Shown here in pieces: positions 49,095 through 59,441 of a stretch of DNA of 64,000 nt (its first letter is position 1; the number at the start of each line of letters is the position of its first letter). The DNA is from Streptomyces sp. ML-6 (GTDB taxonomy: Bacteria > Actinomycetota > Actinomycetes > Streptomycetales > Streptomycetaceae). The stretch lies in assembly GCF_030116705.1 (NCBI RefSeq), contig NZ_JAOTIK010000001.1, forward strand, positions 1,445,001 through 1,509,000. Direction: 5' to 3'. The notes under the pieces are model-generated. The model saw only the letters and a program-made list of their open reading frames with translations, did no database searches and was not told the DNA's origin. The position numbers were made by a program, and so were the translations under genes.

Positions 49095-50693
49095 TCAGGC
49101 CAGGGCGACCAGGTCCTGGTAGTCCGCGCCCCAGAGGTCCTCGACGCCGTCCGGCAGCAGGATGATGCGCTCCGGCTGGAGTGCCTCGACGGCTCCCTCG
49201 TCGTGCGTCACGAGGACGACGGCGCCCTTGTACGTGCGCAGCGCGCCGAGGATCTCCTCGCGGCTGGCCGGGTCGAGGTTGTTCGTCGGCTCGTCCAGGA
49301 GCAGCACATTGGCGGAGGAGACCACCAGGGTCGCCAGCGCGAGACGGGTCTTCTCGCCGCCGGAGAGGACCCCGGCGGGCTTGTCGACGTCGTCGCCGGA
49401 GAAGAGGAAGGAGCCCAGGGTCTTGCGGACGTCGACGAGGTCGAGGTCGGGCGCCGCGGAGCGCATGTTCTCCAGGACCGTGCGGTCCGGGTCCAGGGTC
49501 TCGTGCTCCTGGGCGTAGTAGCCGAGCTTGAGTCCGTGACCCTGGATGATCTGGCCGGTGTCGGGTTCCTCGGCGCCGCCGAGGAGCCGGAGCAGGGTGG
49601 TCTTGCCCGCGCCGTTGAGGCCGAGGATGACGACCCGGGAGCCCTTGTCGATGGCGAGGTCGACGTCGGTGAAGATCTCGAGCGAGCCGTAGGACTTGGA
49701 GAGACCCTCCGCCATCAGGGGGGTCTTCCCGCACGGCGCGGGCTCGGGGAAGCGCAGCTTGGCGACCTTGTCGGCGACGCGGGCCGCCTCCAGGCCGGAG
49801 AGCAGCCGCTCGGCACGCTTGGCCATGTTCTGGGCGGCGACGGTCTTGGTGGCCTTGGCGCGCATCTTGTCGGCCTGCGAGTTGAGGGCCGCGGCCTTCT
49901 TCTCGGCGTTCTGCCGCTCGCGCTTGCGGCGCTTCTCGTCGGCCTCGCGCTGCTGCTGGTAGAGCTTCCAGCCCATGTTGTAGACGTCGATCTGCGAGCG
50001 GTTGGCGTCGAGGTAGAAGACCTTGTTGACGACCGTCTCGACGAGTTCGACGTCGTGGGAGATCACGATGAAGCCGCCGCGGTAGGTCTTGAGGTACTCG
50101 CGCAGCCAGACGATCGAGTCGGCGTCCAGGTGGTTCGTCGGCTCGTCGAGCAGCAGGATGTCGGCGTCCGAGAACAGGATGCGGGCCAGCTCGACGCGGC
50201 GGCGCTGACCGCCGGAGAGCGTGTGGAGCGGCTGTCCGAGCACCCGGTCGGGCAGGCTGAGCGCGGCGGCGATGGTGGCGGCCTCGGCCTCGGCGGCGTA
50301 TCCGCCCTTGGTGAGGAACTCCGTCTCCAGGCGCTCGTACTTCTTCATCGCCTTCTCGCGGGTGGCGCCCTTGCCGTTCGCCATCCGGTCCTCGTTCTCC
50401 CGCATCTTGCGCAGGATCTCGTCGAGGCCGCGGGCGGAGAGGATGCGGTCGCGGGCGAGCACGTCGAGGTCGCCGGTGCGGGGGTCCTGCGGGAGGTAGC
50501 CCACCTCGCCGGAGCGGGTGATGGTGCCACCGGCCGGATTGCCCTCGCCCGCGAGGCACTTGGTGAGGGTGGTCTTGCCCGCTCCGTTGCGGCCGACGAG
50601 GCCGATGCGGTCGCCCTTGGCGATACGGAAGGAGGCGGACTCGATGAGGATGCGGGCGCCGGCGCGCAGCTCGATGCCGGAAGCGGTGATCAC
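49095..50693 (-). CDS. ABC-F family ATPase (translation factor)
   Basis: A 532-residue ABC-F protein with two ABC domains and no membrane part. Domain 1 has GRNGAGKTT, LSGGQRRRVELAR and LLLDEPTNHLD. The linker (about 255-310) is Lys/Arg-rich and coiled (READEKRRKRERQNAEKK). Domain 2 has GLNGAGKTT, LSGGEKTRLALA and LLLDEPTNNLD. ABC-F proteins bind the ribosomal E site; this long-linker group resembles the Uup/EttA-type housekeeping members rather than antibiotic-resistance ABC-Fs. Starts at GTG 50693 behind GGAG. Confidence 0.94.
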   Translation of the reverse strand: MITASGIELRAGARILIESASFRIAKGDRIGLVGRNGAGKTTLTKCLAGEGNPAGGTITRSGEVGYLPQDPRTGDLDVLARDRILSARGLDEILRKMRENEDRMANGKGATREKAMKKYERLETEFLTKGGYAAEAEAATIAAALSLPDRVLGQPLHTLSGGQRRRVELARILFSDADILLLDEPTNHLDADSIVWLREYLKTYRGGFIVISHDVELVETVVNKVFYLDANRSQIDVYNMGWKLYQQQREADEKRRKRERQNAEKKAAALNSQADKMRAKATKTVAAQNMAKRAERLLSGLEAARVADKVAKLRFPEPAPCGKTPLMAEGLSKSYGSLEIFTDVDLAIDKGSRVVILGLNGAGKTTLLRLLGGAEEPDTGQIIQGHGLKLGYYAQEHETLDPDRTVLENMRSAAPDLDLVDVRKTLGSFLFSGDDVDKPAGVLSGGEKTRLALATLVVSSANVLLLDEPTNNLDPASREEILGALRTYKGAVVLVTHDEGAVEALQPERIILLPDGVEDLWGADYQDLVALA

Positions 50694-50959
50694 GGTAAAA
50701 CTCCGGGGCGGTAGGACGGCGGACGGGACGAGGGCGGAGGTGTCTCGACGCCGCTCAATGCACAGGGAGAATTGCCATACGGGCCATTCTACTGGGGGTG
50801 TGCAACTGCTTTTCCGCCCGCGCCCGTCCCCTCGCCGCCGTCTCGCGCGGCGTCACCGCCCCACTCCACCGCGCGACGTAAAAGGGCATTGCCGGACGAA
50901 CCGCCCGATACTCGACGGAGGTGGTGAGGCCGCCGCGGCCGGAGCGGAGGGCGGTGCCC

Positions 50960-51850
50960 ATGCAGTTCGACGACGACGCCGATCTGGACACGTCCGAGGT
51001 CCAGGACGTGCGCGGCAGTCGCATCCCGGGCGGCAGGGCCACCGTGGGCGGCGGCATCGTCGGCCTCATCGCGCCGGCCCTGGGGCTGTTCCTCGGCGTG
51101 GGTCCCGAACAGCTCGGCCTGTCGTCCGGCGACCCCGACGCGACGCCGGCCGCCTCGTCGGCGGCGCAGGTGGAGGAGGACTGCCGGACCGGGCAGGACG
51201 CGAACACCCGGGAGGACTGCCGGACGGTCGCCGTGGTCAACAGCGTGCAGGACTACTGGGAGCAGGAGTTCCGGCGGCGGCAGGGCACGTACACGCCCTC
51301 GCGGACGATCCTGTTCGCCGACCGGATCGGCACCGCCTGCGGCTCCGCGACCTCGGCGGTCGAGCCGTTCTGCTGCCCCGGTGACCGGAAGGTCTACCTG
51401 GACCTGGGGTTCTTCGACGAGCTGCGGACGGAGTTCGGCTCCAGTGGCGGCCCGTTCGCCCAGGCGTACGTCGTGGCCCACGAGTCCGGGCACCACGTGC
51501 AGGACCTGATGGGGACGCTGAAGCGGTCGCAGGACGGGCGGACCGGCGCGGACAGCAACGCGGTCCGGGTCGAGCTGCAGGCGGACTGCTACGCCGGGGT
51601 CTGGGCGCACCACGCGACGACCACCCCGGACGAGTCGACCGGGCGGCCGCCGATCACCTCGCTGACACAGGCGGACATCCGGGACGGGCTGGACGCGGCG
51701 GCCGCCGTCGGCGACGACCGGATCCAGGAGAAGTTCCAGGGCCGGGTCACGCCGGAGTCCTGGACGCACGGCTCGGCGGCGCAGCGGCAGCAGTGGTTCA
51801 CCACCGGTTTCCGCAGCGGCGACATGGCCGACTGCAACACCTTCCGCTGA
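50960..51850 (+). CDS. neutral zinc metallopeptidase, YpfJ type
   Basis: A 296-residue zincin of the YpfJ/KPN_02809 family. The start [19 protein letters not shown] is the typical N terminus of the family. One membrane helix (about 30-50; [17 protein letters not shown]) anchors it. The zinc motif is His174-Glu175-x-x-His178 in [15 protein letters not shown], with a third ligand in [13 protein letters not shown]. Substrate unknown; it acts outside the membrane. ATG 50960 has GGAGGG upstream; a GTG start at 50921 is an alternative. Confidence 0.9.
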   Translation: MQFDDDADLDTSEVQDVRGSRIPGGRATVGGGIVGLIAPALGLFLGVGPEQLGLSSGDPDATPAASSAAQVEEDCRTGQDANTREDCRTVAVVNSVQDYWEQEFRRRQGTYTPSRTILFADRIGTACGSATSAVEPFCCPGDRKVYLDLGFFDELRTEFGSSGGPFAQAYVVAHESGHHVQDLMGTLKRSQDGRTGADSNAVRVELQADCYAGVWAHHATTTPDESTGRPPITSLTQADIRDGLDAAAAVGDDRIQEKFQGRVTPESWTHGSAAQRQQWFTTGFRSGDMADCNTFR

Positions 51851-51971
51851 GCCCCGGGCGGGCCGTCGGGACGGGGCGCCACCGGTGGCCGGGCCGCTGC
51901 CGGTGGCCGGTGGAAGACTGAGACACGGATCACAGAAATCGGGGCAGAGGGCACGGAAAGGGGTGAACGTC

Positions 51972-52385
51972 ATGGCTGGCGCACCGGCCGGAGTTCCGAC
52001 GATCTATCCGGCGATTCTGTACGACGACGCGAGAGCGGCGATCAGAACCCTGACGGAGGGGCTCGGCTTCACCGAGGAGGCGGTGTACGAGGGCGCGGGC
52101 GGCCAGGTCCTGCACGCCGAACTGTCCTGCGGGAACGGCAGGGTGATGCTGGGCTCCAAGGGCCGTTCGGGCGTCTTCGCGGAGGCGCTGCGGGATGCGG
52201 GCCCGGTCGGGGTCTACGTCGTGGTGGACGAGGTCGACGCGCACCACGCGCGTGCCGTGGAGCACGGGGTGGAGATCCTGATGCCGCCCACCGACCAGGA
52301 CTACGGCTCGCGCGACTACACGGCGCGGGACGCCGAGGGCAACGTGTGGACCTTCGGGACGTACGCGCCGGGGTCGGCGGACTGA
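51972..52385 (+). CDS. VOC-family (glyoxalase/bleomycin-resistance fold) protein
   Basis: A 137-residue vicinal-oxygen-chelate-fold protein. It has YPAILYDDARAAIRTLTEGLGF, ELSCGNGRVMLGSKG and the C-terminal PTDQDYGSRDYTARDAEGNVWTFGTY, the pattern of PhnB/glyoxalase-like proteins. Metal-ligand His/Glu positions are partly present. It could bind a small molecule or act in detoxification; no substrate can be inferred. The ATG 51972 has AAAGGGG nine bases upstream; GTG 51963 is possible. Confidence 0.88.
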   Translation: MAGAPAGVPTIYPAILYDDARAAIRTLTEGLGFTEEAVYEGAGGQVLHAELSCGNGRVMLGSKGRSGVFAEALRDAGPVGVYVVVDEVDAHHARAVEHGVEILMPPTDQDYGSRDYTARDAEGNVWTFGTYAPGSAD

Positions 52386-52401
52386 CCGCCGGGCGGGCCT
52401 C

Positions 52402-52453
52402 CGGGAGCGGGACGGGGCCGCTGCCGGGCCGGCCCGTGCCGCACCCGCTCCCG
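52402..52453. terminator. hairpin between convergent VOC and HEAT-like genes
   Basis: CGGGAGCGGG (52402-52411) pairs exactly with CCCGCTCCCG (52444-52453), enclosing a GC-rich region that can itself fold. No U-tract. Confidence 0.6.
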
Positions 52454-52485
52454 TGGAACACGGGCCGGGCGCGGCACGCGCCGGG

Positions 52486-53859
52486 TCACGCGCCCCCGGT
52501 GTGCACCTGGAACGCGGCCCGGCGCACCGCCTTGGCCAGTGCGGGGTCCGGGTGCGCGGCGGCCAGCGCCACCAGCACCTGCACGGTGCGCGGGTGGCCG
52601 ACGGCCCGTACCTCGTCCAGCAGGGCCGGGACCGTGCCCTGGACGGCCGAGTCGAGGTGCCGGACCAGCAGTCCGGTCTCGCCGTGGTCGGCGACGGCCG
52701 CCGCGGTGTCGACCCAGAGCCAGGTGGCCTCCTCCCGGCTGAGGACGTCCTGGGCGTCCTCGGGGTCGGCCCCGTCGTACTCGGCCAGCCAGAGCAGCGC
52801 GTAGGGGCGCAGCGAGGGGTCGTCCGCGACGGCGCGCACCTCGGGCTCGGCGGGGGCGCCGACGACCCGGAGCGCCTCGAAGGCGAGTCCCCGCAGCAGC
52901 GCGTCCTCGCCGCGGGCGACGGCGAGGAGTTCGGCGACGGCGCTGCCTACGGGGCGGGCGGCCAGCCAGGCCCGGTACTCGTCGCGGGCCGGTCCGGGGG
53001 TGAGCCGGGCGCAGCCGAGCAGCATGTCGGCGGCGGACTGCTCGATGTTCCCGGCCGGGCTCTGGGCCGCGACGCAGATCTGCTCCAGCTTGACCCAGAC
53101 CGCCCAGTTGCCGAGCGGGGTGAGGGTGGCGTGCCCGGTGCCGAGGGTGAGGGCGCCGACGGCGGCCAGTCCCTCCAGGGCCCAGTCCAGCAGGGCGGCG
53201 GGGTCGGCGGGCGGGGCGGGCTCGGCCGGTGCGGGCAGCGGCTGCGGCCCGTACGGCACCTCGCAGCGTTCCTCGCGGAGTTCCGCGACGCGCTGGCCGA
53301 GCAGGTCCAGCAGGGCGGGCACGGTGACCGGGCCCGCCGAGAGCTGGAGGAGGGAGAGCACCTGCGGCACGGCCTCGACGGCCTCGGCGACCGCGGTGGA
53401 CTCGATGTCCTCGGGCGCCGGGTGGACGAGCGACCAGGCGTCGAACAGCGCCACCCAGCCGCGCAGGACGGCGGAGTCGTCGCGGTCCCAGGCGCGCAGC
53501 CGCCAGCCGGGGCGCGCGGTGTCGCCGTGCAGTTCGACCAGGCCGGCGAGTCTGGCCCGGTCCCAGCCGGAGCGGATCTGGGCCGGGGACAACTCCAGGG
53601 CCGTCGCGGCCCGTTCGAGAGCCTGGGCGGCGAGCGGTGGCGCGCCGGGAATCGCGCCGTCGGCCGCCCAGCGGGCGATCCGTACGGCATCGGCGAGAAC
53701 CGTCCTGGCCTGGCGGGCCAGTTCGGACCGGGGCGGGGTGCCCTCCGGTGGTCGGGGGGCCGGCCTGGTGCGCCGGGTGGTCACGGCCTTGCGCGCAGTG
53801 GCAAGGGGTCGCGGGCGGACAAGTCGCAGCCTGGAGTCGCGCGGGGTACGGGACGTCAC
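52486..53859 (-). CDS. large helical protein of unknown function
   Basis: A 457-residue, Ala/Leu-rich cytosolic protein. It looks like a winged-helix-like domain around 100-220 (DRARLAGLVELHGDTARPGW, TPLGNWAVWVKLEQI) plus HEAT/armadillo-like helices in the second half. No catalytic motif. Related proteins are scattered in Streptomyces but are unnamed. Starts at GTG 53859 (TSRTPRDSRLRLVRPRP) in a basic disordered N terminus; the ribosome site is poor, and the start may lie further upstream in the same open frame. Confidence 0.65.
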   Translation of the reverse strand: MTSRTPRDSRLRLVRPRPLATARKAVTTRRTRPAPRPPEGTPPRSELARQARTVLADAVRIARWAADGAIPGAPPLAAQALERAATALELSPAQIRSGWDRARLAGLVELHGDTARPGWRLRAWDRDDSAVLRGWVALFDAWSLVHPAPEDIESTAVAEAVEAVPQVLSLLQLSAGPVTVPALLDLLGQRVAELREERCEVPYGPQPLPAPAEPAPPADPAALLDWALEGLAAVGALTLGTGHATLTPLGNWAVWVKLEQICVAAQSPAGNIEQSAADMLLGCARLTPGPARDEYRAWLAARPVGSAVAELLAVARGEDALLRGLAFEALRVVGAPAEPEVRAVADDPSLRPYALLWLAEYDGADPEDAQDVLSREEATWLWVDTAAAVADHGETGLLVRHLDSAVQGTVPALLDEVRAVGHPRTVQVLVALAAAHPDPALAKAVRRAAFQVHTGGA

Positions 53860-53969
53860 GGGGAGCAGTCTTGCTCCTGACCGCCCGAAAGCCCAAACGG
53901 AGTCCGGATTCCCGGTGGAGGAGGTGACGGGCCGGATCGGGAACCAAACGCCCGATCCCTCCCATCGGG

Positions 53970-55097
53970 TCACATCAGGGGCGTCAGGAAACGGCGCAGC
54001 GTCTCCTCGTAGCGGTCCGGGTCGGCGTTCCACATCGCCGCGTGCGGAGCCTGCTCCACGGTGTGCAGGGCGATCAGCTCGGGGCGGCGGGCGGCGAGGT
54101 CGCGGGACGGCTGCCAGGGGGCCAGCCGGTCGTCCGGTCCGTGGAAGATCACGGCCGGGGCGCGCAGGGCGGCGGCCAGGGAGCCGTCGAGGAGCCGGGC
54201 GCCGTGCAGTCCGGTCTGCCCCTGGGCGGCGCGGACGGCGAGCGGCAGCAGCGCGGCGGGGACCCCGCGGGCGACGGCGAGGGCGCGCAGCGTGGTGGCC
54301 CAGTCCAGGACCGGTGAGTCGAGGACGAGGCCGCAGATCCGGTCGCGGAGCGCGGAGTTGACGGCCGCGTGCAGGGCCATGGAGGCGCCGGTGGACCAGC
54401 CGTGCAGGACGACCTTCTCGGCTCCGTACCGCACGGCGAAGCGGATCGCGGCGTCCAGGTCGCGCCACTCGGATTCGCCGAGATGGGCGAGGCCGTCGGG
54501 GGGCCGCGGGGCTCCGGCGTCGCCGCGGTAGGCCAGGTCGAGGACGGGCAGGCGCAGGCCGTGCAGGAACCTCATGAGGTTCATGGGGTGTTCCCTGGTG
54601 GTGCCGAGGCCGTGCACGGTGATGACCCAGGTGTCGCGGTGGCCGGGCAGGAACCAGGCGGGCAGGGCGCCGAGTTCGCCGGGGATCTCGACCTCGTCGT
54701 GGCCGAGACCGAGGGCGGACCGGGGGTCGCCGCTGTGCAGCTGTGGGGTGATCCGGACCTTGATGCCGGGTTCCAGGCTGCCCCGGCTGACGCGTTCCAG
54801 CCGACGGACGACGGTGTCGGGGGCGTGGTGGGCGTTCTCGAGCACCGGGCCGACGACGGCATGGACGTCCTTGCCCACCAGGCCGTACGTGCCGGGGCGC
54901 AGCGCGGCGAAGGAACGGGTCAGGGTGACCTGTCCGGCCGCCGTGGCGTGCACGGTGAGTCTGCGGTCGGCGGGCAGGGGCCGTCCGGACGGCGCCCTGA
55001 GGGCGGCGTCGCTGGCGTACCGGCCGGCCGCGACCGCTGCCGCACCGATGCCGAGGATGGTGGTGACGGCTGCTGCCGTAACTGTTGCCGGGCGCAC
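53970..55097 (-). CDS. alpha/beta hydrolase with N-terminal membrane anchor
   Basis: A 375-residue hydrolase. The first ~25 residues form a signal-anchor helix (TVTAAAVTTILGIGAAAVAAG). The middle ~100 residues are a beta-rich domain, and the hydrolase core has TWVITVHGLGTTREHPMNLM (oxyanion) and the nucleophile elbow GWSTGAS, with Asp in FHGPDDRLAP and His in EQAPHAAMW. Likely an esterase or peptidase-like enzyme at the cell surface. Start is GTG 55097 with GGAG two bases upstream (short spacing). Confidence 0.85.
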   Translation of the reverse strand: MRPATVTAAAVTTILGIGAAAVAAGRYASDAALRAPSGRPLPADRRLTVHATAAGQVTLTRSFAALRPGTYGLVGKDVHAVVGPVLENAHHAPDTVVRRLERVSRGSLEPGIKVRITPQLHSGDPRSALGLGHDEVEIPGELGALPAWFLPGHRDTWVITVHGLGTTREHPMNLMRFLHGLRLPVLDLAYRGDAGAPRPPDGLAHLGESEWRDLDAAIRFAVRYGAEKVVLHGWSTGASMALHAAVNSALRDRICGLVLDSPVLDWATTLRALAVARGVPAALLPLAVRAAQGQTGLHGARLLDGSLAAALRAPAVIFHGPDDRLAPWQPSRDLAARRPELIALHTVEQAPHAAMWNADPDRYEETLRRFLTPLM

Positions 55098-55144
55098 CGC
55101 TCCAGTGTCGTGGGGGGCGCGGCACCGTGCCAGCGGACGGGGCC

Positions 55145-55320
55145 GTCCGGGTCCGGGCGGGCCCGGTCCGGGCGGGCCCGGTTCGGGCGAGCGGGCAGGG
55201 CGCGGAGGGGGCCGGACGGGTCCGGACGAGTAGGCCGGGCGTGGCGGGTCGGGCGAGTGGGCAGGGGCGTGGCGGGTTGGGCGAGTGGGCAGGGGCGTGG
55301 CGGGTCGGGCGCGGCGGGTC
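55145..55320. repeat. GC-rich tandem repeats, including three 28-bp copies
   Basis: The segment GGGCGTGGCGGGTCGGGCGA recurs with exact 28-bp period at 55237, 55265 and 55293. It is preceded by two copies of a shorter TCCGGGCGGGCCCGG-type unit near 55147-55180. The block reaches into the last codon of the aldolase gene (stop 55319-55321). Non-coding between the aldolase and hydrolase genes. Confidence 0.8.
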
Positions 55321-55978
55321 AGCCCGGCTGTCCGTATCCCTTGAGCGCCTCCTGGACGTCGCTCAGCTGGGCCGGGGAGAGCAGGCTCGGGGTGCGGCCG
55401 GGCACGGAGCTCGCGGCGAGCCAGAGCCGGCAGAGCCATTCCAGCTGGGCGGTGCGGTCGTAGGCCTCGTCCAGGGTGGCGCCGTGGGTGACCGTGCCGT
55501 GGTTCTGGAGCAGGCAGCCCGTGCGGTCCCGCAGCGCGGTGAGCATGTTCGCGGCCAGTTCGTCGGTGCCGTAGCGCGCGTAGGCCGCGACCCGGACGGT
55601 CCCGCCGAGCATGGCGGCGGCGTAGTGGACCGGCGGGACCTCGGGGACCAGGGTGGAGACGGCCGTGGCGTGCACCGCGTGGGTGTGCACGACGGCGGAC
55701 GCGTCGGTGTTCCGGTAGACCGCGAGGTGGAGCGGGAGTTCGCTGGTCGGGGCCAGTTCGCCCAGGACGCGGCGGCCCGCCAGGTCGACGCCGACGACGT
55801 CCTGCGGGCCGAGCCGGTCGTACGGCACTCCGCTCGGTGTGACCAGGACCGTGTCGCCGACCCGTGCCGACACGTTTCCCGAGGTCCCGACGACGAGGCC
55901 CTCGGCCGCCGTCCTGCGGGCGGTGGCGACGACACCGTCCCAGGCCCGCCCTATCGCGTCCCGCTGCTGATCGCTCAT
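55319..55978 (-). CDS. class II aldolase/adducin-family protein
   Basis: A 219-residue class II aldolase. The phosphate loop is GTSGNVSARVGDTVLVTPSG, zinc ligands are in VVHTHAVHATAV (HTHAxHA), and a third His-Gly motif is in LLQNHGTVTHG. Family members cleave or isomerise sugar phosphates such as fuculose- or ribulose-phosphate, or act in methionine salvage. The ATG is at 55978; it starts next to the divergent phosphate transporter's leader. Confidence 0.9.
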   Translation of the reverse strand: MSDQQRDAIGRAWDGVVATARRTAAEGLVVGTSGNVSARVGDTVLVTPSGVPYDRLGPQDVVGVDLAGRRVLGELAPTSELPLHLAVYRNTDASAVVHTHAVHATAVSTLVPEVPPVHYAAAMLGGTVRVAAYARYGTDELAANMLTALRDRTGCLLQNHGTVTHGATLDEAYDRTAQLEWLCRLWLAASSVPGRTPSLLSPAQLSDVQEALKGYGQPG

Positions 55979-56257
55979 GCGCCGATCCTGTCAGGCCGGA
56001 GGGCGGACGGACATGCGATCGGCCGGGACGGACGCTCCGGGGCCCGGTCGATGGCCCATTCCTTTCCCCCGCGGGCGGGCGGCTCGCGGCCCGGGGGGCG
56101 GCCTCGGCGGAGCGAGAGGTTCCGGGTGGGGCCGGGGGCCGGTCCCGCCCGGAGGCCGCACGTACTGTCGAACGGATGACAGGGCCCCGCCGTCGCCCGC
56201 ACAAGGAAACAAGCGGAATGACACCAATCGCTTGGCAACACCACAGCGCCCTGCCCA

Positions 56258-56279
56258 GTTCACCTTCCGTTCACCAAGG
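56258..56279 (+). promoter_or_regulatory. PHO box, PhoP-binding direct repeat
   Basis: Two adjacent 11-base direct repeats, GTTCACCTTCC (56258-56268) and GTTCACCAAGG (56269-56279), match the Streptomyces PhoP consensus GTTCACC. They directly precede a possible -35 TTGCCT (56280-56285) and a -10 TAACGT (56302-56307, 16-base spacer). Phosphate limitation should activate the transporter through PhoP. The rest of the 348-base region 55979-56326 shows no gene. Confidence 0.88.
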
Positions 56280-56326
56280 TTGCCTACGGTTTACGCACCA
56301 ATAACGTCGAACGATTGCCTGGGTAA

Positions 56327-57598
<1,272 letters not shown>

Positions 57599-57633
57599 GC
57601 GGGCCGTCCAGGCCGGCCGTCTAAGGAATCAGC

Positions 57634-57864
57634 ATGAAAATCGACTGGGCAGCCCTCGGTTCCGTGTTCGGCGTCTCCCTCGTGGTCACCGTCGCCCTGG
57701 TGGGCCTCTTCACCCTCGGCATCGTCGGCCTCTCCAAGCAGGCCGAACCGGCGGCGCAGGGCGGCTCCGGCGGCTCGGTGCTGCTGGCCCGCGCCGGGGC
57801 GTACGTCTGCTTCGCGCTGTGCGTGGCGGCGGTCGCGTACGGGATCTTCCTCATCGTCGCCTGA
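57634..57864 (+). CDS. 76-residue double-span membrane protein, Pit partner
   Basis: Two hydrophobic helices (about 10-33 and 52-74; SLVVTVALVGLFTLGIVGL and AYVCFALCVAAVAYGIFLIV) separated by a Gly/Ser-rich loop. It lies 35 bases after the phosphate transporter on the same strand and ends at the first 19-bp repeat. Likely part of the same operon; function unknown. Confidence 0.82.
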   Translation: MKIDWAALGSVFGVSLVVTVALVGLFTLGIVGLSKQAEPAAQGGSGGSVLLARAGAYVCFALCVAAVAYGIFLIVA

Positions 57865-57972
57865 GCACACGCGTCACGCCCGAGCACATGCGTGACGTTC
57901 AAGCGCCTACGTGACGCCCGAGCGCACGCATCACGTCCGAGCGCATACGTGACGTCCGAGCACGCGCGTCAC
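57859..57972 (+). repeat. six tandem copies of a 19-bp repeat
   Basis: Units start at 57859, 57878, 57897, 57916, 57935 and 57954, exactly 19 bp apart. The consensus is GYCCGAGCRCAYGCGTSAC, so CGTGAC and CGTCAC alternate and can form short dyads. The first copy includes the TGA of the 76-residue gene. The block lies between the phosphate operon and its terminator. Function unknown; candidate protein-binding array. Confidence 0.9.
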
Positions 57973-57975
57973 GGA

Positions 57976-58004
57976 GGGCCGGACACCCGCGAGGTGTCCG
58001 GCCC
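57976..58004 (+). terminator. terminator of the phosphate operon
   Basis: A perfect 12-bp stem (57976-57987 / 57993-58004) with loop CGCGA follows the repeat array and precedes the riboswitch. TT at 58005-58006 is the only U-tract. Confidence 0.85.
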
Positions 58005-58111
58005 TTCGCCGTGCGCCCGGGGCGATGTGGGTCTCAGCACACTGCGCCGCCGCAGGTCAACGGCAGGTTGACGGGCGTTCGCGGGGCGTGGTGGACTGCC
58101 GGAGCCAATCA

Positions 58112-58263
58112 CGGCGACAGCAGAGGAAGCCGGTGCGAATCCGGCGCGGTCCCGCCACTGTCACCGGGGAGCGGTCCCCCAACACCGGAAGTCACGGCAC
58201 GCGCGAGCGGGCTGGAAGGCCGGGGGAACCGCGGATCCGGGAGCCAGGAGACTCTCGTCGCCG
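58112..58263 (+). ncRNA. adenosylcobalamin (B12) riboswitch
   Basis: All conserved B12-riboswitch parts are visible: the GAAGCCGGTGCGAATCCGGC hairpin, GCGGTCCCGCCACTGTCACC, and the B12 box GCCAGGAGAC (58242-58251). Basal pairing CGGCGAC (58112-58118) with GTCGCCG (58257-58263) closes the fold. It lies upstream of the cobalamin genes, which it should repress when B12 is plentiful. A possible -35 TTGACG is at 58068-58073. Confidence 0.94.
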
Positions 58264-58308
58264 GTCACGTCGAACCAGGGCGCGGACCCTGAGTGAGGAC
58301 ATATCGCC

Positions 58309-58395
58309 ATGCCTGGCTGCCGTGCGTCCGTCGTCGGGGCGCTCTCGCCGAGAGCCGCCCGTACCGGGATCCTCCGAGGCACGACGGCCGGTTGA
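58309..58395 (+). CDS. 28-codon ORF between the riboswitch and cobD
   Basis: ATG 58309 behind GTGAGGACAT starts MPGCRASVVGALSPRAARTG and ends in a TGA (58393-58395) 2 bases before the cobD GTG. Its position right after the riboswitch makes it a candidate coupling or sensing leader. Could be fortuitous. Confidence 0.35.
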   Translation: MPGCRASVVGALSPRAARTGILRGTTAG

Positions 58396-58397
58396 GC

Positions 58398-59441
58398 GTG
58401 CGAGCCGACCGCGTCTTCGCGTACGGCGCCGCCGCCGGTCTGCTCGGCGACCTGCTGCTCGGTGACCCCCGCAGGGGGCACCCGGTGGCCGGGTTCGGGC
58501 GGGCCGTGGCGAACGTCGAGCGCCGTCTGTGGCACGACCACCGCGGGTGGGGCGCGCTGCACGCCCTCGTCTGCGCCGGAGGCGTCGCGGGCGGTGCCGC
58601 GCTGGTCGCCCGCGCCCTGCGCGACCGCCCCGCCGCCTCCCTCGCGCTGACCGCCGCCACCACCTGGTCCGTCGTCGGCGGCACGTCCCTGGGCCGCGAG
58701 GCACGGGCCATCGGCGACGCCCTGGCGGCCGGCGACATCGAGCTGGCCCGCGAACGGCTGCCGCATCTGTGCGGGCGCGACCCGCAGTCCCTCGACGGGC
58801 CGCAGATCGCCCGCGCCGTGGTGGAGTCCGTGGCCGAGAACACCTCCGACGCCGTGGTCGGCGCCCTGGTGTGGGGCGCGCTGGGCGGGGTGCCGGGGCT
58901 GGCCGGTTTCCGGGCCGTCAACACCCTGGACGCCATGGTCGGCCACAAGTCGCCCCGGTACCGGCGCTACGGCTGGGCCTCGGCCCGCCTCGACGACCTC
59001 GCGGGCTGGCCCGGCGCCCGGCTCACCGCCCTGCTCGCCGTGGCCGCGGGCGGCCGTCCGGGTGCGGCGGCACGGGCCTGGCGGGCCGATGCCGGCCGGC
59101 ACCCGAGCCCCAACGCGGGCCCGGTGGAGGCCGCGTTCGCGGGCGCGCTCGGCGTACGGCTCGGCGGGACCCTCGCGTACGGCGGCCGGGTCGAGCACCG
59201 TCCCGTGCTCAACGGGGAGGCCGGCCGGGCGGTGGAGGGCGCGGACATCGAGCGCGCGGTGCGGCTGTCGCGCCGGGTGGGCGTGCTGGCCCTGGGCGTG
59301 TGCGTGGCGGGCCGGTTCGGCGTGTCGCTCGCCGCCCGGCGGATCGCGGGCCGCCGGACGGCCGTGCCGGACGTGGCAGGACCTCGCGTCCTCGGCCCTC
59401 GCACCCCAGGATCTCGCACTCCAGGACGGAGAAACCCATGA
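58398..59441 (+). CDS. cobD: adenosylcobinamide-phosphate synthase
   Basis: A 347-residue CobD/CbiB-family membrane enzyme, which attaches aminopropanol (or its phosphate) to adenosylcobyrate. Family segments: [61 protein letters not shown] and [24 protein letters not shown]. Starts at GTG 58398 ([10 protein letters not shown]) or TTG 58392; the open frame back to 58293 carries no ribosome site. Its stop overlaps cobQ by ATGA. Confidence 0.92.
   Translation: MRADRVFAYGAAAGLLGDLLLGDPRRGHPVAGFGRAVANVERRLWHDHRGWGALHALVCAGGVAGGAALVARALRDRPAASLALTAATTWSVVGGTSLGREARAIGDALAAGDIELARERLPHLCGRDPQSLDGPQIARAVVESVAENTSDAVVGALVWGALGGVPGLAGFRAVNTLDAMVGHKSPRYRRYGWASARLDDLAGWPGARLTALLAVAAGGRPGAAARAWRADAGRHPSPNAGPVEAAFAGALGVRLGGTLAYGGRVEHRPVLNGEAGRAVEGADIERAVRLSRRVGVLALGVCVAGRFGVSLAARRIAGRRTAVPDVAGPRVLGPRTPGSRTPGRRNP

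Noticed and set aside
57859..57972. CRISPR array
   Set aside because: The 19-bp repeats are directly adjacent with no spacers, and there are no cas genes.
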